Positions 30,859 to 39,292 of a stretch of DNA of 55,042 nt are shown in pieces (within the stretch, counting starts at the first letter, position 1; the number at the start of each line of letters is the position of its first letter). The DNA comes from a virus, in the IMG/VR virus record IMGVR_UViG_3300046820_000403, positions 1 through 55,042 of that record; one strand, 5' to 3'. Under the pieces are notes generated by a model. It was not told where the DNA came from. It saw only the letters and a program-made list of their open reading frames with translations, and did no database searches. A program made the translations under genes and the position numbers.

Positions 30859-31408
30859 ATAATTCTTGTTTTACTTTGTCTAAATCTAAACTCTCTGTTA
30901 ATAAATCAAATCCTCCCCACACTTCCATCTCCTCATCAAAATCCATACCAACCCTGTTCTCCCAATATTCACGTAAGTCCTGACTCTTCTTGAAAATACG
31001 AAACTGGATAGAGATCTCATCTCTATGCAAACCGTTCTTCATTATCTTAATCACCTTAGGAAATATACCTTGGAAATCATTGGAGGTTTTGGAATATTGA
31101 CCTCTCATGACAAGATCAAAATCGTTGTCATATTTTCTGTTTAGTTTATATACCAACACAACAAACCCATCTTCATAATCATAATCATCTATGATCATGT
31201 GATCTCTGTCATACTCTCCTTCTACAAACTCTCTAAATCTATCTAGGTTATCAGGCTTGAAGAGAAGATATACAGCATTTTCATACTGTACATCTTTTCT
31301 TAAGTCCGAGATATAGCCATTCAGGAAGTTATTATCCTTCAGGCTCTCCTTCTTTATCTTGAGAGTGGGAACAATAAATATACTGGTCACAGTCTTCTTA
31401 ATATCCAT
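30845..31408 (-). CDS. Hypothetical protein
   Basis: 187 residues. A beta start (VTSIFIVPTLKIKKESLKDN), an alpha/beta middle (NAVYLLFKPDNLDRFREFVE, GFVVLVYKLNRKYDNDFDLV) and an acidic C-terminus. Similar conserved unknowns occur in replication blocks of Bacteroidota phages. It overlaps the nuclease gene upstream (TAATG) and may work with it. Confidence 0.55.
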   Translation of the reverse strand: MDIKKTVTSIFIVPTLKIKKESLKDNNFLNGYISDLRKDVQYENAVYLLFKPDNLDRFREFVEGEYDRDHMIIDDYDYEDGFVVLVYKLNRKYDNDFDLVMRGQYSKTSNDFQGIFPKVIKIMKNGLHRDEISIQFRIFKKSQDLREYWENRVGMDFDEEMEVWGGFDLLTESLDLDKVKQELYEDA

Positions 31409-32451
31409 TATTTAATCTTTACACGTCCTCCACTAAGATAGTTATTTCTAGAGATATTCCAAACGTCCATTTCCTTGGCCCACTTAATATCTTCAATGAT
31501 TTCTAGAATACCTCTATACTTAGTCCCTTTATACTCAAACCCATTCATACCTTCTAGGATATCGTTATCACTTAGATCATAGATGAGAGGAGCATAATAC
31601 GCACCGCTATCACAAACTATGAAACTAGGTGGCTTAACTGTATATCCTTCTTTAACTAGATCGTTGAAGTGATATAGGGATAGTGTATAATAAACTGCAG
31701 CCTGAATATCACCACGACGATACAGATAGTACTCACGATAGAAGTTCTCTACAGCCCATGTACATTTGAGGTCGTAGATGTGGATAGTCTTCTCCTGGTG
31801 ATCTACTATCACCTTATCCAACATACCTTTCATCTTCAGTCCTCCAATAGATACATCGCTTATCTGTAGCTGATTGTATACATCATATCTAGCAGTCTTA
31901 CCTTGATTAACAATAGGACCAATGAATGGATCGTTTTGCATTTGCTCTACAATACGCTCAGCATTACCTGCATCTCTTAATGAGATAACAGTTAGTCCTT
32001 TGCTTCTCACCTCACGAATCTCCTGATAATACACCTCTGCTTCAGACCCCATGAATTTCTTCATGACTGCCTCATAAGCAATTTTGTAACCAGAATCTGC
32101 ATAAGCATCTCTAGAGATGTCTTCAAACGTTCTTGTCACCTCACCATTTTCATCTGTAGATTCTTTTGTATGCTTATACAATGCTTCTACAAACTTTAAC
32201 ATTCCTTCTGTCGGAACAGTTTCACATACAGATGGAAAGAATCTATCATCGAATAACTCTGGTTCCATAAGCTTAGTCTCTACGACACGGCCCATAGTAA
32301 GCGCTTTAGTTTCATCGTCTTCAATCTTCTCTCCTAGTACATATCTACGATAGTACTTCTTTCTGTCTTTATCAAAGTCCTTTAGACTAGAAGAGCTATC
32401 CATCTCGATAGCTCTATAAAATTTCTCTGCGTTAACTTCTGCTATTATCAT
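31408..32451 (-). CDS. PD-(D/E)XK-family nuclease (RecB/RecE/Cas4-like)
   Basis: 347 residues. The conserved core is in KMKGMLDKVIVDHQEKTIHI followed by YDLKCTWAVENF: the Asp in GMLD, the DLK (D-x-K) and the following QAAVYYTL helix match motifs II-III of exonuclease VIII/Cas4-like enzymes. Upstream, SSSSLKDFDKDRKKYYRRYV and TKALTMGRVVETKLM fit the N-terminal helices of that family. It probably resects DNA ends to make substrate for the RecA or Sak4-like recombinase. Confidence 0.75.
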   Translation of the reverse strand: MIIAEVNAEKFYRAIEMDSSSSLKDFDKDRKKYYRRYVLGEKIEDDETKALTMGRVVETKLMEPELFDDRFFPSVCETVPTEGMLKFVEALYKHTKESTDENGEVTRTFEDISRDAYADSGYKIAYEAVMKKFMGSEAEVYYQEIREVRSKGLTVISLRDAGNAERIVEQMQNDPFIGPIVNQGKTARYDVYNQLQISDVSIGGLKMKGMLDKVIVDHQEKTIHIYDLKCTWAVENFYREYYLYRRGDIQAAVYYTLSLYHFNDLVKEGYTVKPPSFIVCDSGAYYAPLIYDLSDNDILEGMNGFEYKGTKYRGILEIIEDIKWAKEMDVWNISRNNYLSGGRVKIK

Positions 32452-32692
32452 CTTGTCTCATTTCTAAATACTGTTGAACAATCTGATCACTCATTCTTCT
32501 AATTTCCATAGGAACTTGTTTGAAAAACCATCTCACCTCTATCTCATACATATTCCCTGCTGGGTCTGGTGTTTGAGGATCAATGAGCCAAAACTTGTGA
32601 TCTGTACCTTCTAAAGTTACAGAACCTTCGTACCACACCTCAACTATTGAGGGCTTACGCTGTATGCTAACCTCCGCGTTAGTCTTCATCAT
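32432..32692 (-). CDS. Hypothetical small protein
   Basis: 86 residues, beta-rich: IVEVWYEGSVTLEGTDHKFW, MYEIEVRWFFKQVPMEIRRM, and a C-terminal helix. It overlaps the nuclease by 20 bp and the preceding mini-gene by 14 bp, so all three are one translation unit. A possible nuclease partner by position; no family recognised. Confidence 0.55.
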   Translation of the reverse strand: MMKTNAEVSIQRKPSIVEVWYEGSVTLEGTDHKFWLIDPQTPDPAGNMYEIEVRWFFKQVPMEIRRMSDQIVQQYLEMRQDDNSRS

Positions 32693-32825
32693 CTTCTTCT
32701 TCTACGCGAATAATAGACCCAGCTATAAAGTTCTTCATAGCTTCTTCTTTAGAGTTAGCACGAACGTGCATCCATTCTTTATCCTCTCTCCCAAAAGGAA
32801 TAAAGATCACTTTAAATAGTTTCAT
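32679..32825 (-). CDS. Small acidic-tailed hypothetical protein
   Basis: 48 residues: KLFKVIFIPFGREDKEWMHV, RANSKEEAMKNFIAGSII, ending RVEEEDDED. The pattern (beta strand, then ANS.EEA helix) is usual in small phage proteins. The ATG overlaps the upstream stop (ATGA) and its 3' end overlaps the next gene by 14 bp. Confidence 0.6.
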   Translation of the reverse strand: MKLFKVIFIPFGREDKEWMHVRANSKEEAMKNFIAGSIIRVEEEDDED

Positions 32826-33220
32826 TTTCTTTCGTTTTGTGTTTTAATATCATGACACTTCTCACACAACACCTGTAAGTTATCTTGCTCACAGAACAGA
32901 CGCTCTATGAATCCTGGAAGATCACTAGAACAAGTTAGTGTACCTGCAGGGATAATATGATCCACGTTGATTTGCTTCTCTGGGTACCATCCTTTGCACT
33001 CGTTACACTGATACTCATACTTCATTCTCTTGTTAGGTCCTGTGTACGGCCTCCTGGATTTCTGTTTACACTCAGTGATTGGTTTCCACCATCTACTCTT
33101 ATTTCTAAGTGCACTGCGTATAAACGACCAGAAGGCCGACTCAGTCATTGTTCCACTATTTCTAGTTTTAGCAACTCTTGATCTCTTAACAGGTAACTTC
33201 TTTTGTATTCTCTTAGCCAT
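32822..33220 (-). CDS. HNH endonuclease
   Basis: 132 residues. A basic N-terminus (MAKRIQKKLPVKRSRVAKTR) precedes the zinc-bound HNH core: YQCNECKGWYPEKQINVDHI (first CxxC and the DH pair) and QDNLQVLCEKCHDIKT (second CxxC and final His). The N of HNH is in QDNLQ. Isolated HNH genes in phages are either homing enzymes or packaging/recombination nucleases; this one lies in a coherent operon behind its own promoter-like site. Confidence 0.85.
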   Translation of the reverse strand: MAKRIQKKLPVKRSRVAKTRNSGTMTESAFWSFIRSALRNKSRWWKPITECKQKSRRPYTGPNKRMKYEYQCNECKGWYPEKQINVDHIIPAGTLTCSSDLPGFIERLFCEQDNLQVLCEKCHDIKTQNERK

Positions 33221-33221
33221 A

Positions 33222-33249
33222 TGTCACAAATATACAAATAATTGTGACA
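33222..33249 (-). promoter_or_regulatory. Candidate promoter with palindromic operator
   Basis: In the 39-bp gap after rIIB, TGTCACAA (33222-33229) and TTGTGACA (33242-33249) form an 8-bp inverted repeat with a 12-bp spacer. A - strand TATATTTG (33234-33227), matching TAnnTTTG, overlaps one arm. The transcript of the HNH gene at 33220 would be nearly leaderless. Repressor binding is inferred from symmetry only. Confidence 0.4.
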
Positions 33250-33259
33250 AGATAGCTTG

Positions 33260-34726
33260 TTAGATATTCTTAACTCTTGCAGAAATAATAAACTGCATTC
33301 TAGAAAGATTGCTAACAATGTTATCCACCTCTTCCATAGAAACGGTAGGGAAGTTAACAGAATACTTCTTAGCTTCTGCTGTGAATCCTTCTACTACCTT
33401 CTCCTTAAGACCTAACATCTCCTTGATGGTAAACTCTTCATCAAGCTCAAGAGTATCAAAGTCTAGATCATGAAGAAGTTTTGTAGCCTCCTCACGAGGA
33501 ACAGTCATGATAGGAAGATACTCCCAACATCTACCCTTGCTCTCACCAATACCAACAACCTTCATTGGATTGATTAACACAAGAACAGACTGATCGCCAC
33601 AGCCTACATAATGAATCTCATCAGATGTGAAGTGCAAACCTTCTGCACCACAATCGTCTGTATTCCAACGACATTTAGCAGGATCCATGTGTACCACTTG
33701 TCCAATACGAATGTCGAATGTCTGAGTGTGAGCATCTGTAAAACGATTCTCCTCACGATTAGGTAGATCAAGATAAAGATCTGTTAAGTGACCAACGAAT
33801 TCACCGTGTTCTTTCTCAACAACATCATTGTATCCACCTTCTCCATCACATGTTGGGCATCCGCAATCCTCGTCATCACAATCCTCACCATAGCAATAAC
33901 TACACTCTACCCACTCCTCAGTTGTCAAATCGTCCTCATGTACAATCTTGTACTGACCGTTCTCTAGATATACATCATAGTCATTTGGACTCTTCTTCCA
34001 TACAGCTTTCACTTTGTTGTAAGACTCACTGACAAACTGTACAAACTCTGTACCACCATGGATGGTAACAACATTACGAAGAGCTGTGAAGAATCCCTGC
34101 TTGGTAATCTTAAAGCTATTCTTCTTCAGGAAGTTGAATAACTTATCAGCTACCTCAGCACGTGGATTCAAGCAGCACCACATCCAGAAGTTGTATAGAG
34201 CTGTGAAGTTATCATCATGGTCTAAGCTCACTAATGGATTGTGTCTAGATATAACCAACAAGAATTCCTCTACTAATAATGGAGGAAGACTACGATTGAT
34301 ACCTTTAACATACACAGAACCATCACGCACTTCGAAGTAATCAGGATGAGCCGCAAGCTTCTTAGCACCTTCTGCCAAAGCTTTCATCTTCTCAATCTCT
34401 TCTTCTTTCTTGCGCTTGTCATCATACACCTCTGCTACCATACAGATAGCAAACAATTCTGTCTCGCTCTTAGCAGTACGTGCTCTTTGGAAATCATCAG
34501 CTGTAGCAGGATGCTTGCTGATAATGTTCCCATCGTTTAGCACAACAGTTAGAACGTCGTTAACAAACTTGATGTTTGAATACGGCTTAAGTAGAAATGT
34601 ACTACTAGTGTTACTAGACGTAGTAGTAAGGGTGTACCCTGGAGCTGTTGTGTCTTTTAACAACATCTCTGCAATCTTTGTGTCTCTCTCAATCAGAGAC
34701 TTGAAGAACTCTAAACTTGTGTTCAT
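33260..34726 (-). CDS. rIIB-like protein
   Basis: 488 residues. The rIIB order is visible: a beta N-terminal part with NDVLTVVLNDGNIISKH, an ADDFQRARTAKSETELFAI helix, GSVYVKGINRSLPPLLVEEF, then FTALYNFWMWCCLNPRAEVA and FFTALRNVVTI. Residues about 283-305 hold an unusual Cys cluster (CSYCYGEDCDDEDCGCPTCD), reminiscent of a DnaJ zinc finger. It lies directly downstream of the rIIA-like gene, as in T4. In T4 these proteins affect lysis inhibition and resistance to Rex exclusion. Confidence 0.7.
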   Translation of the reverse strand: MNTSLEFFKSLIERDTKIAEMLLKDTTAPGYTLTTTSSNTSSTFLLKPYSNIKFVNDVLTVVLNDGNIISKHPATADDFQRARTAKSETELFAICMVAEVYDDKRKKEEEIEKMKALAEGAKKLAAHPDYFEVRDGSVYVKGINRSLPPLLVEEFLLVISRHNPLVSLDHDDNFTALYNFWMWCCLNPRAEVADKLFNFLKKNSFKITKQGFFTALRNVVTIHGGTEFVQFVSESYNKVKAVWKKSPNDYDVYLENGQYKIVHEDDLTTEEWVECSYCYGEDCDDEDCGCPTCDGEGGYNDVVEKEHGEFVGHLTDLYLDLPNREENRFTDAHTQTFDIRIGQVVHMDPAKCRWNTDDCGAEGLHFTSDEIHYVGCGDQSVLVLINPMKVVGIGESKGRCWEYLPIMTVPREEATKLLHDLDFDTLELDEEFTIKEMLGLKEKVVEGFTAEAKKYSVNFPTVSMEEVDNIVSNLSRMQFIISARVKNI

Positions 34727-34737
34727 TTTGTGATTGT

Positions 34738-37062
34738 TTATACTATTTTATAATTACTAAGATTCATACGCATATTCTTGTAACGACACATATCTTTTAA
34801 GACATCCATCATTGCATTGTTGTGCAACACTTGGCCAGAATAACCTGTCATCGTACTACAGATCTTGTTAATGAAAGGATGTTTAGATAACAGCTTCTCC
34901 ACACGAGAGAGCTTTGTAAACATCTCTAAGTCATAAAGATTGTACTTAGCGGCATGTTCTTCTAGCTTAAGCTCTTTACCAGTAGCTTCACCTTTTGCCC
35001 ATGTCCAGTTTCTAAACTCATAGTATGCAGCCAGATCATTTAGATCATCACTCAATTGTTCAGACAAGCCTGATAATCCTTTACGACAATTGAATGTGTT
35101 TCTATAAACTTCCCTTACACGCCCTATCAACAAAGCTGTCATCATTCTCTTGAATGGTTTGTTATGACCCTTCAGGAATGTATCTAGAGGCATGAAGTTA
35201 TGAAGTTCATACATCTCCAACACCTTAATCTCTCTATCAGACATGACAACAAATACTATCTCATTCTCTACCTTCTTGAATAAACCAAATAGATAGTCAA
35301 GCTTAGCACGATCTTCTTCCTTACCGTATACAGTGAGCATCTTTCTCTTGTGAAGAAGTTTACCATCATACACTGTAGGAACAAACTTAGCGTTAAAGCC
35401 TGTATCTCTTTCTGGAGATGTAGCTTGCTTAACATTAACATCACCCTTCTCCTTCACCTTACCATTCTTGGCAGCTTTAGGTTTAGGCTTGTAGTTCTTA
35501 AGCTTGTCTGCAACAATCCATGCTTCAGGAACATCAATAGCATCTAAGTCTACAAATCCTTTAGTGAGTCCAGCTTGCAATGTTTGGAACTCTGTAATGA
35601 TAGCTCTCCACTGTGCTTTAGGATAATGATACAACTTTAACAAGTCATGATAACAGCGCATGTCTGGATTACTAAATACACTATTAGTTGTCCAGTCTTT
35701 ACTCTTAGAGAACAATGTAAAAGGTTTACTCTTTCTAATGAACTTGACACTCTGTCCTTTCCATAGCTCCTTGATGTAACGACGCTTGCGATCAGGGAAT
35801 GATCCTTCGTACACTGCTAGCTTGGTGTTACGATTTATATTACTTAACCTAACATCCTGGTCCCAGTGACTCTTACACTCAGACATTCTACCTCTGTAGC
35901 TACTTAGTTCATACTTACCCTCATATTCGTTAAGTAAATAGTCTCTAAGCTTGTACACTTGCTCTGCTGTGAAATACTTAGAGTTAAGAAGCGTAGGTGT
36001 GCGCTGTGGTACACTAGCAAACTTCAATATGTCAGATATCTCCCACTGGTCACCTTTGTGATCTTTGATATGTTTGTTATGATTAGAATAATAATCAATC
36101 ACAGCACGTACATTATCTGTATCTACAATAGTTGCATTATACTTAACCATCAAGTCATTAGCAATCAGCTCAATCTTATTCTTGATGAGTTGCTTAGCTT
36201 CCTGTGTATATCGTAATGACTCACGATTAGGCGTAGGAAATAAACCATCTGTCAAGCTGAAGCGTAAACCTATACCAACAGATAGACGCTTGTATGAGTT
36301 ACCTGATTTATCTGTAAGGCCAAGCTTGTCTAGTTCTAATGGATAATAAACATTGTCTAGACAAACATGTATATAGCTGTCAGTACAAAGCTCTGATACC
36401 TGATAATGTTCAGCACGATGTATCTTGAATTTGTTATCAATACCTTCTACATTGAAATACACGTTCTCAAAATACGCTAACTGTTCCTTAATCTTGTTGG
36501 TAAAGTCATAACGGTCACCGTATTTAACAGGGATCATGATCTTAACACCATTGCGTTCAGATGTTGGTTTCTCATATAGCAAATCTATGGAGTTGGTTTC
36601 TTCGCCCTCATACATCATATACTTCCTTTCCATGCCATCTTTGCGACATGTAAAATAGAAACTGGAAGCATATGCAAGTGGAGCCTTGAACCCTAAGCCC
36701 ATCATACCAAGCTCAGTTGTACTGTTACGCTTGGTTGACTTACCATACTTACTGATGATATTTGCAACATCATCTGAGTCTAAACCTATCCCGAAATCCT
36801 CTACTGTGAATTCCCACGAGCTAGACCCTCCGCTCTGTTGCAAACCTACAATGATGGGATCTGATATCCCTGCTCTACGGTGACTGTCAAGAGCATTACT
36901 AGCACATTCCCTAACGGTAGAACCGATAGCGTCTGAATATAAACTTTTACTCAACATCTGCATCAACACCTGTGCACTGTCCAAGTCTAAGGACATTTCT
37001 ACAGTGTCGCAAGATGCTCCATCTTGATAAATTAATGATTGTGTTTGTTTTTCTAAGATCAT
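34738..37062 (-). CDS. rIIA-like GHKL ATPase
   Basis: 774 residues. The N-terminal Bergerat (GHKL) ATPase fold is clear: N box STVRECASNALDSHR (Glu52, Asn56), G1 box VEDFGIGLD (Asp89, Gly91, Gly93) and G2 box ELGMMGLGFKAPLAY. The transducer-like region follows, and the long C-terminal half has a Lys-rich linker (KLKNYKPKPKAAKNGKVKEK). T4 rIIA has this ATPase; the adjacent rIIB-like gene supports the call. A membrane-associated role in lysis timing or exclusion is known for the family; ATP use is inferred from motifs. Confidence 0.8.
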   Translation of the reverse strand: MILEKQTQSLIYQDGASCDTVEMSLDLDSAQVLMQMLSKSLYSDAIGSTVRECASNALDSHRRAGISDPIIVGLQQSGGSSSWEFTVEDFGIGLDSDDVANIISKYGKSTKRNSTTELGMMGLGFKAPLAYASSFYFTCRKDGMERKYMMYEGEETNSIDLLYEKPTSERNGVKIMIPVKYGDRYDFTNKIKEQLAYFENVYFNVEGIDNKFKIHRAEHYQVSELCTDSYIHVCLDNVYYPLELDKLGLTDKSGNSYKRLSVGIGLRFSLTDGLFPTPNRESLRYTQEAKQLIKNKIELIANDLMVKYNATIVDTDNVRAVIDYYSNHNKHIKDHKGDQWEISDILKFASVPQRTPTLLNSKYFTAEQVYKLRDYLLNEYEGKYELSSYRGRMSECKSHWDQDVRLSNINRNTKLAVYEGSFPDRKRRYIKELWKGQSVKFIRKSKPFTLFSKSKDWTTNSVFSNPDMRCYHDLLKLYHYPKAQWRAIITEFQTLQAGLTKGFVDLDAIDVPEAWIVADKLKNYKPKPKAAKNGKVKEKGDVNVKQATSPERDTGFNAKFVPTVYDGKLLHKRKMLTVYGKEEDRAKLDYLFGLFKKVENEIVFVVMSDREIKVLEMYELHNFMPLDTFLKGHNKPFKRMMTALLIGRVREVYRNTFNCRKGLSGLSEQLSDDLNDLAAYYEFRNWTWAKGEATGKELKLEEHAAKYNLYDLEMFTKLSRVEKLLSKHPFINKICSTMTGYSGQVLHNNAMMDVLKDMCRYKNMRMNLSNYKIV

Positions 37063-37067
37063 GATTT

Positions 37068-37379
37068 CTAGTATTTAACTGGTAGAATCTTTGTTTCTCT
37101 TATTATTTCTAATGCTTCTTCTAATACTTCTCTATCCTTTGTTACAAAATCTGGATGGCTTTTTATAACTCTCCAATTCTTGGATCGTCCAAATACAACC
37201 TCCAACCTAGGCTTACCACCGTTTTTGCTAGCCCAGATAATACTACGAGGATCTATCACTTGAATAGTGCCATTGCCCGTTCCTTTATAGAACCCATAGT
37301 ATAAGTTGTTTTGAGTAGTATACACTACAAAATCACCTGGTTCTAATTCATCGTTATACTTTGCTTCTTTGTAAATCAT
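37068..37379 (-). CDS. Hypothetical small barrel protein
   Basis: 103 residues. EPGDFVVYTTQNNLYYGFYK and GNGTIQVIDPRSIIWASKNG form an SH3/KOW-like barrel; RSKNWRVIKSHPDFV and a helical end follow. The ATG at 37379 overlaps the upstream stop as ATGA, so it is preferred to one 21 bp earlier. No family recognised. Confidence 0.55.
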   Translation of the reverse strand: MIYKEAKYNDELEPGDFVVYTTQNNLYYGFYKGTGNGTIQVIDPRSIIWASKNGGKPRLEVVFGRSKNWRVIKSHPDFVTKDREVLEEALEIIRETKILPVKY

Positions 37380-38092
37380 ACCGTTACTGATTGTAACCAT
37401 TCAATAGGAAAGCCATTAGGACCATCCGTATGTAGGTTAAGTTTGTTAAATAAACCTTCTGCATCCCACTCAGAATTCTTATATGATGCAGATGCTGGAT
37501 GTGAAACAATGTAACTATAAGTCATAGGACTCATGTATCGCTTCAACTTCCCTGCCTCTTTACCAAAGAATACCACTGGGGCATTATGAAATGCTAGTAC
37601 CTCTCCTAGTAGATACTTCATAAACGGTTCCCATATTAATAGATGAGAGCCTGCTTTATTAATCTCTGTAGTGAGTGCTGCATTACACATTAACACGCCT
37701 TGGTGTGCAAGATATGACACATCAGCTGGTTTAGTAGCACCTAGCAATAAACCTCTGTGAAGATCTCTCTCTATACCACCATAGAACTGCTCTAGTGACG
37801 GTTGTAATCTACCTGTCGTAGAACAACCCATCATTAAACCGTCTGCCACTGGTACACCATTGTATGCTGTATGATATGGACACAATCCAATGAACACAAC
37901 CTTGAGATTGGTGAATGGAGTTTCTTTAAAGCATCTAAAGACATTGTGAGAGAGAGGAGCAATTTGCTTGCCCCTCCCACTTTCACTCTTTAAATACGCA
38001 TAAATATCATCACACTCTTTACTCTCAATGAATGGTCTCATTTTGTCATGCCAACTCTCATGAAACATATCCTTGAACTTTTCCCAAATCAT
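37376..38092 (-). CDS. Uracil-DNA glycosylase family protein with altered catalytic motif
   Basis: 238 residues of UDG family 1 fold. The water-activating loop reads VVFIGLCPYHTAYNG instead of GQDPYH: the catalytic Asp (Asp64 in E. coli Ung) is Cys71 here. Other blocks are kept: GVLMCNAALTTE with the base-binding Asn137, and IVSHPASASYK with His198 of the HPSP loop. ADGLMMGCS replaces the usual HGLAFSV. Loss of the Asp predicts weak or absent uracil excision, so a binding or structural role as in poxvirus D4 is possible. It overlaps both neighbours. Confidence 0.8.
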   Translation of the reverse strand: MIWEKFKDMFHESWHDKMRPFIESKECDDIYAYLKSESGRGKQIAPLSHNVFRCFKETPFTNLKVVFIGLCPYHTAYNGVPVADGLMMGCSTTGRLQPSLEQFYGGIERDLHRGLLLGATKPADVSYLAHQGVLMCNAALTTEINKAGSHLLIWEPFMKYLLGEVLAFHNAPVVFFGKEAGKLKRYMSPMTYSYIVSHPASASYKNSEWDAEGLFNKLNLHTDGPNGFPIEWLQSVTV

Positions 38093-38874
38093 AATGATAA
38101 TTCTAATTGTTGATAGGCTAATTGATGTGCAGTAATCACTACAGGTTTTCTTTGTGCAATCAGCTCACCTTGAGCATTAACAAAGAAACTGTGTGCACTC
38201 ATGTGATCAGTCATCCAATTGGTAGGATGTGTCTCCTTCAAAGAGAATGTAGTGTGCTGGTATAGCTCCCACAAACTGTTCTCAGCACCATAATTGTGCG
38301 TAGGATGTTGTAACTCCTTACGGATGATGTTTAATTCACTAGAGCTAATAAATCCTTCCTCTACAATCATACGTCCAATCAACTCACCTTGCTGTCTTTT
38401 AGTGAGCTCTACTTGCTTCATCAACTCGCGTTGAATCTGCATCTCACGAAATGAATCACCTGCACTCTTGATGTACTCAGTGATGGATTGTGGTGTGAAC
38501 TCTTGAACATCACCTGTATGCTTACGCTTAAACGTACCCATATCACCATTCACCATACCATTAGAACAGATGAATACTTGTATGCCAATAGCAAACTTCA
38601 AGCTCACTTGCTTGTTGTAGCTATTCTGCCATGCAATCTGTATCTGCATCTCACGATCTGCAATATTGCTGATGGTGTATTTACCATTGGCCACTTGTCC
38701 ATCACCTGCCCAGTTATAGGATTGTTTGTCAAGCTTGAATCCTGCTTTCTCTATACCGTTCAAGGTGAGATCGATTAACTGTCCGTGACTAACTGGCTTA
38801 TAACGCTTAGTTTGTTCTGGTAACTTCACTGCTACCAAGTCTTCCAATGTTGTTTTATACTCTGGTCTTTTCAT
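38089..38874 (-). CDS. DUF932-like phage protein
   Basis: 261 residues. AIGIQVFICSNGMVNGDMGT followed by FKRKHTGDVQEFTPQSITEY is the central DUF932 signature (CSNGMV....KRKHT..). The C-terminal part has NYGAENSLWELYQHTTFSLK, also usual in the family, and a Gln-rich end. DUF932 proteins are frequent on phages and plasmids near replication genes, function unknown. ATGA overlaps on both sides. Confidence 0.65.
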   Translation of the reverse strand: MKRPEYKTTLEDLVAVKLPEQTKRYKPVSHGQLIDLTLNGIEKAGFKLDKQSYNWAGDGQVANGKYTISNIADREMQIQIAWQNSYNKQVSLKFAIGIQVFICSNGMVNGDMGTFKRKHTGDVQEFTPQSITEYIKSAGDSFREMQIQRELMKQVELTKRQQGELIGRMIVEEGFISSSELNIIRKELQHPTHNYGAENSLWELYQHTTFSLKETHPTNWMTDHMSAHSFFVNAQGELIAQRKPVVITAHQLAYQQLELSL

Positions 38875-39044
38875 GATTGTGATAAATTAATTTCAATTCC
38901 AAAAAATGCTGATAATATTCCTTCTAGGTTCTCAATACCTATACACTCGATAGAGTCTCCCTCTGTAGTCTCTAACCATTCTATTTCTTGCTGTATCTCA
39001 TATGTGAGTTCTTCTAGCGCTACTGCTAATTTTTCTACGCTCAT
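38871..39044 (-). CDS. Small acidic helical protein
   Basis: 57 residues: SVEKLAVALEELTYEIQQEI, then EWLETTEGDSIECIGIENLE and FFGIEINLSQS. Helical N-terminus, acidic. The start overlaps the end of the upstream gene by 4 bp and the stop overlaps the DUF932-like gene (ATGA). No family recognised. Confidence 0.6.
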   Translation of the reverse strand: MSVEKLAVALEELTYEIQQEIEWLETTEGDSIECIGIENLEGILSAFFGIEINLSQS

Positions 39045-39292
39045 AACTTTTCTATTTCTTGTTTAACTTCTTTCCAATATGGATCATAGTAAACATTTGT
39101 ATTTACTTTAGATTCTCTACCATCAAGATATGCCTCAGCATGAGAAATTTCATACTTTGTAGCTTCGATTATCTCATCAATTTCAGCTAATGCACAATAC
39201 TTTGCACATAACATATTCCAATGTCCAGTATCATCTTCAAATAATTTAAAGTATTTATTTACTCTTTCTTCTGCTTTTTCTTTTGGTGTCAT
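39041..39292 (-). CDS. Hypothetical small helical protein
   Basis: 83 residues: TPKEKAEERVNKYFKLFEDD, then CAKYCALAEIDEIIEATKYE and a Tyr-rich PYWKEVKQEIEKL end. The AERV..YF....A....D.II pattern is common in small phage proteins that follow a DNA primase, as here. Overlaps both neighbours by 4 bp. Confidence 0.6.
   Translation of the reverse strand: MTPKEKAEERVNKYFKLFEDDTGHWNMLCAKYCALAEIDEIIEATKYEISHAEAYLDGRESKVNTNVYYDPYWKEVKQEIEKL

Noticed and set aside
26214-33220. The two HNH proteins as homing endonucleases within introns
   Set aside because: Both lie in operons with ordinary overlaps, and no interrupted gene or intron boundary is visible around them.
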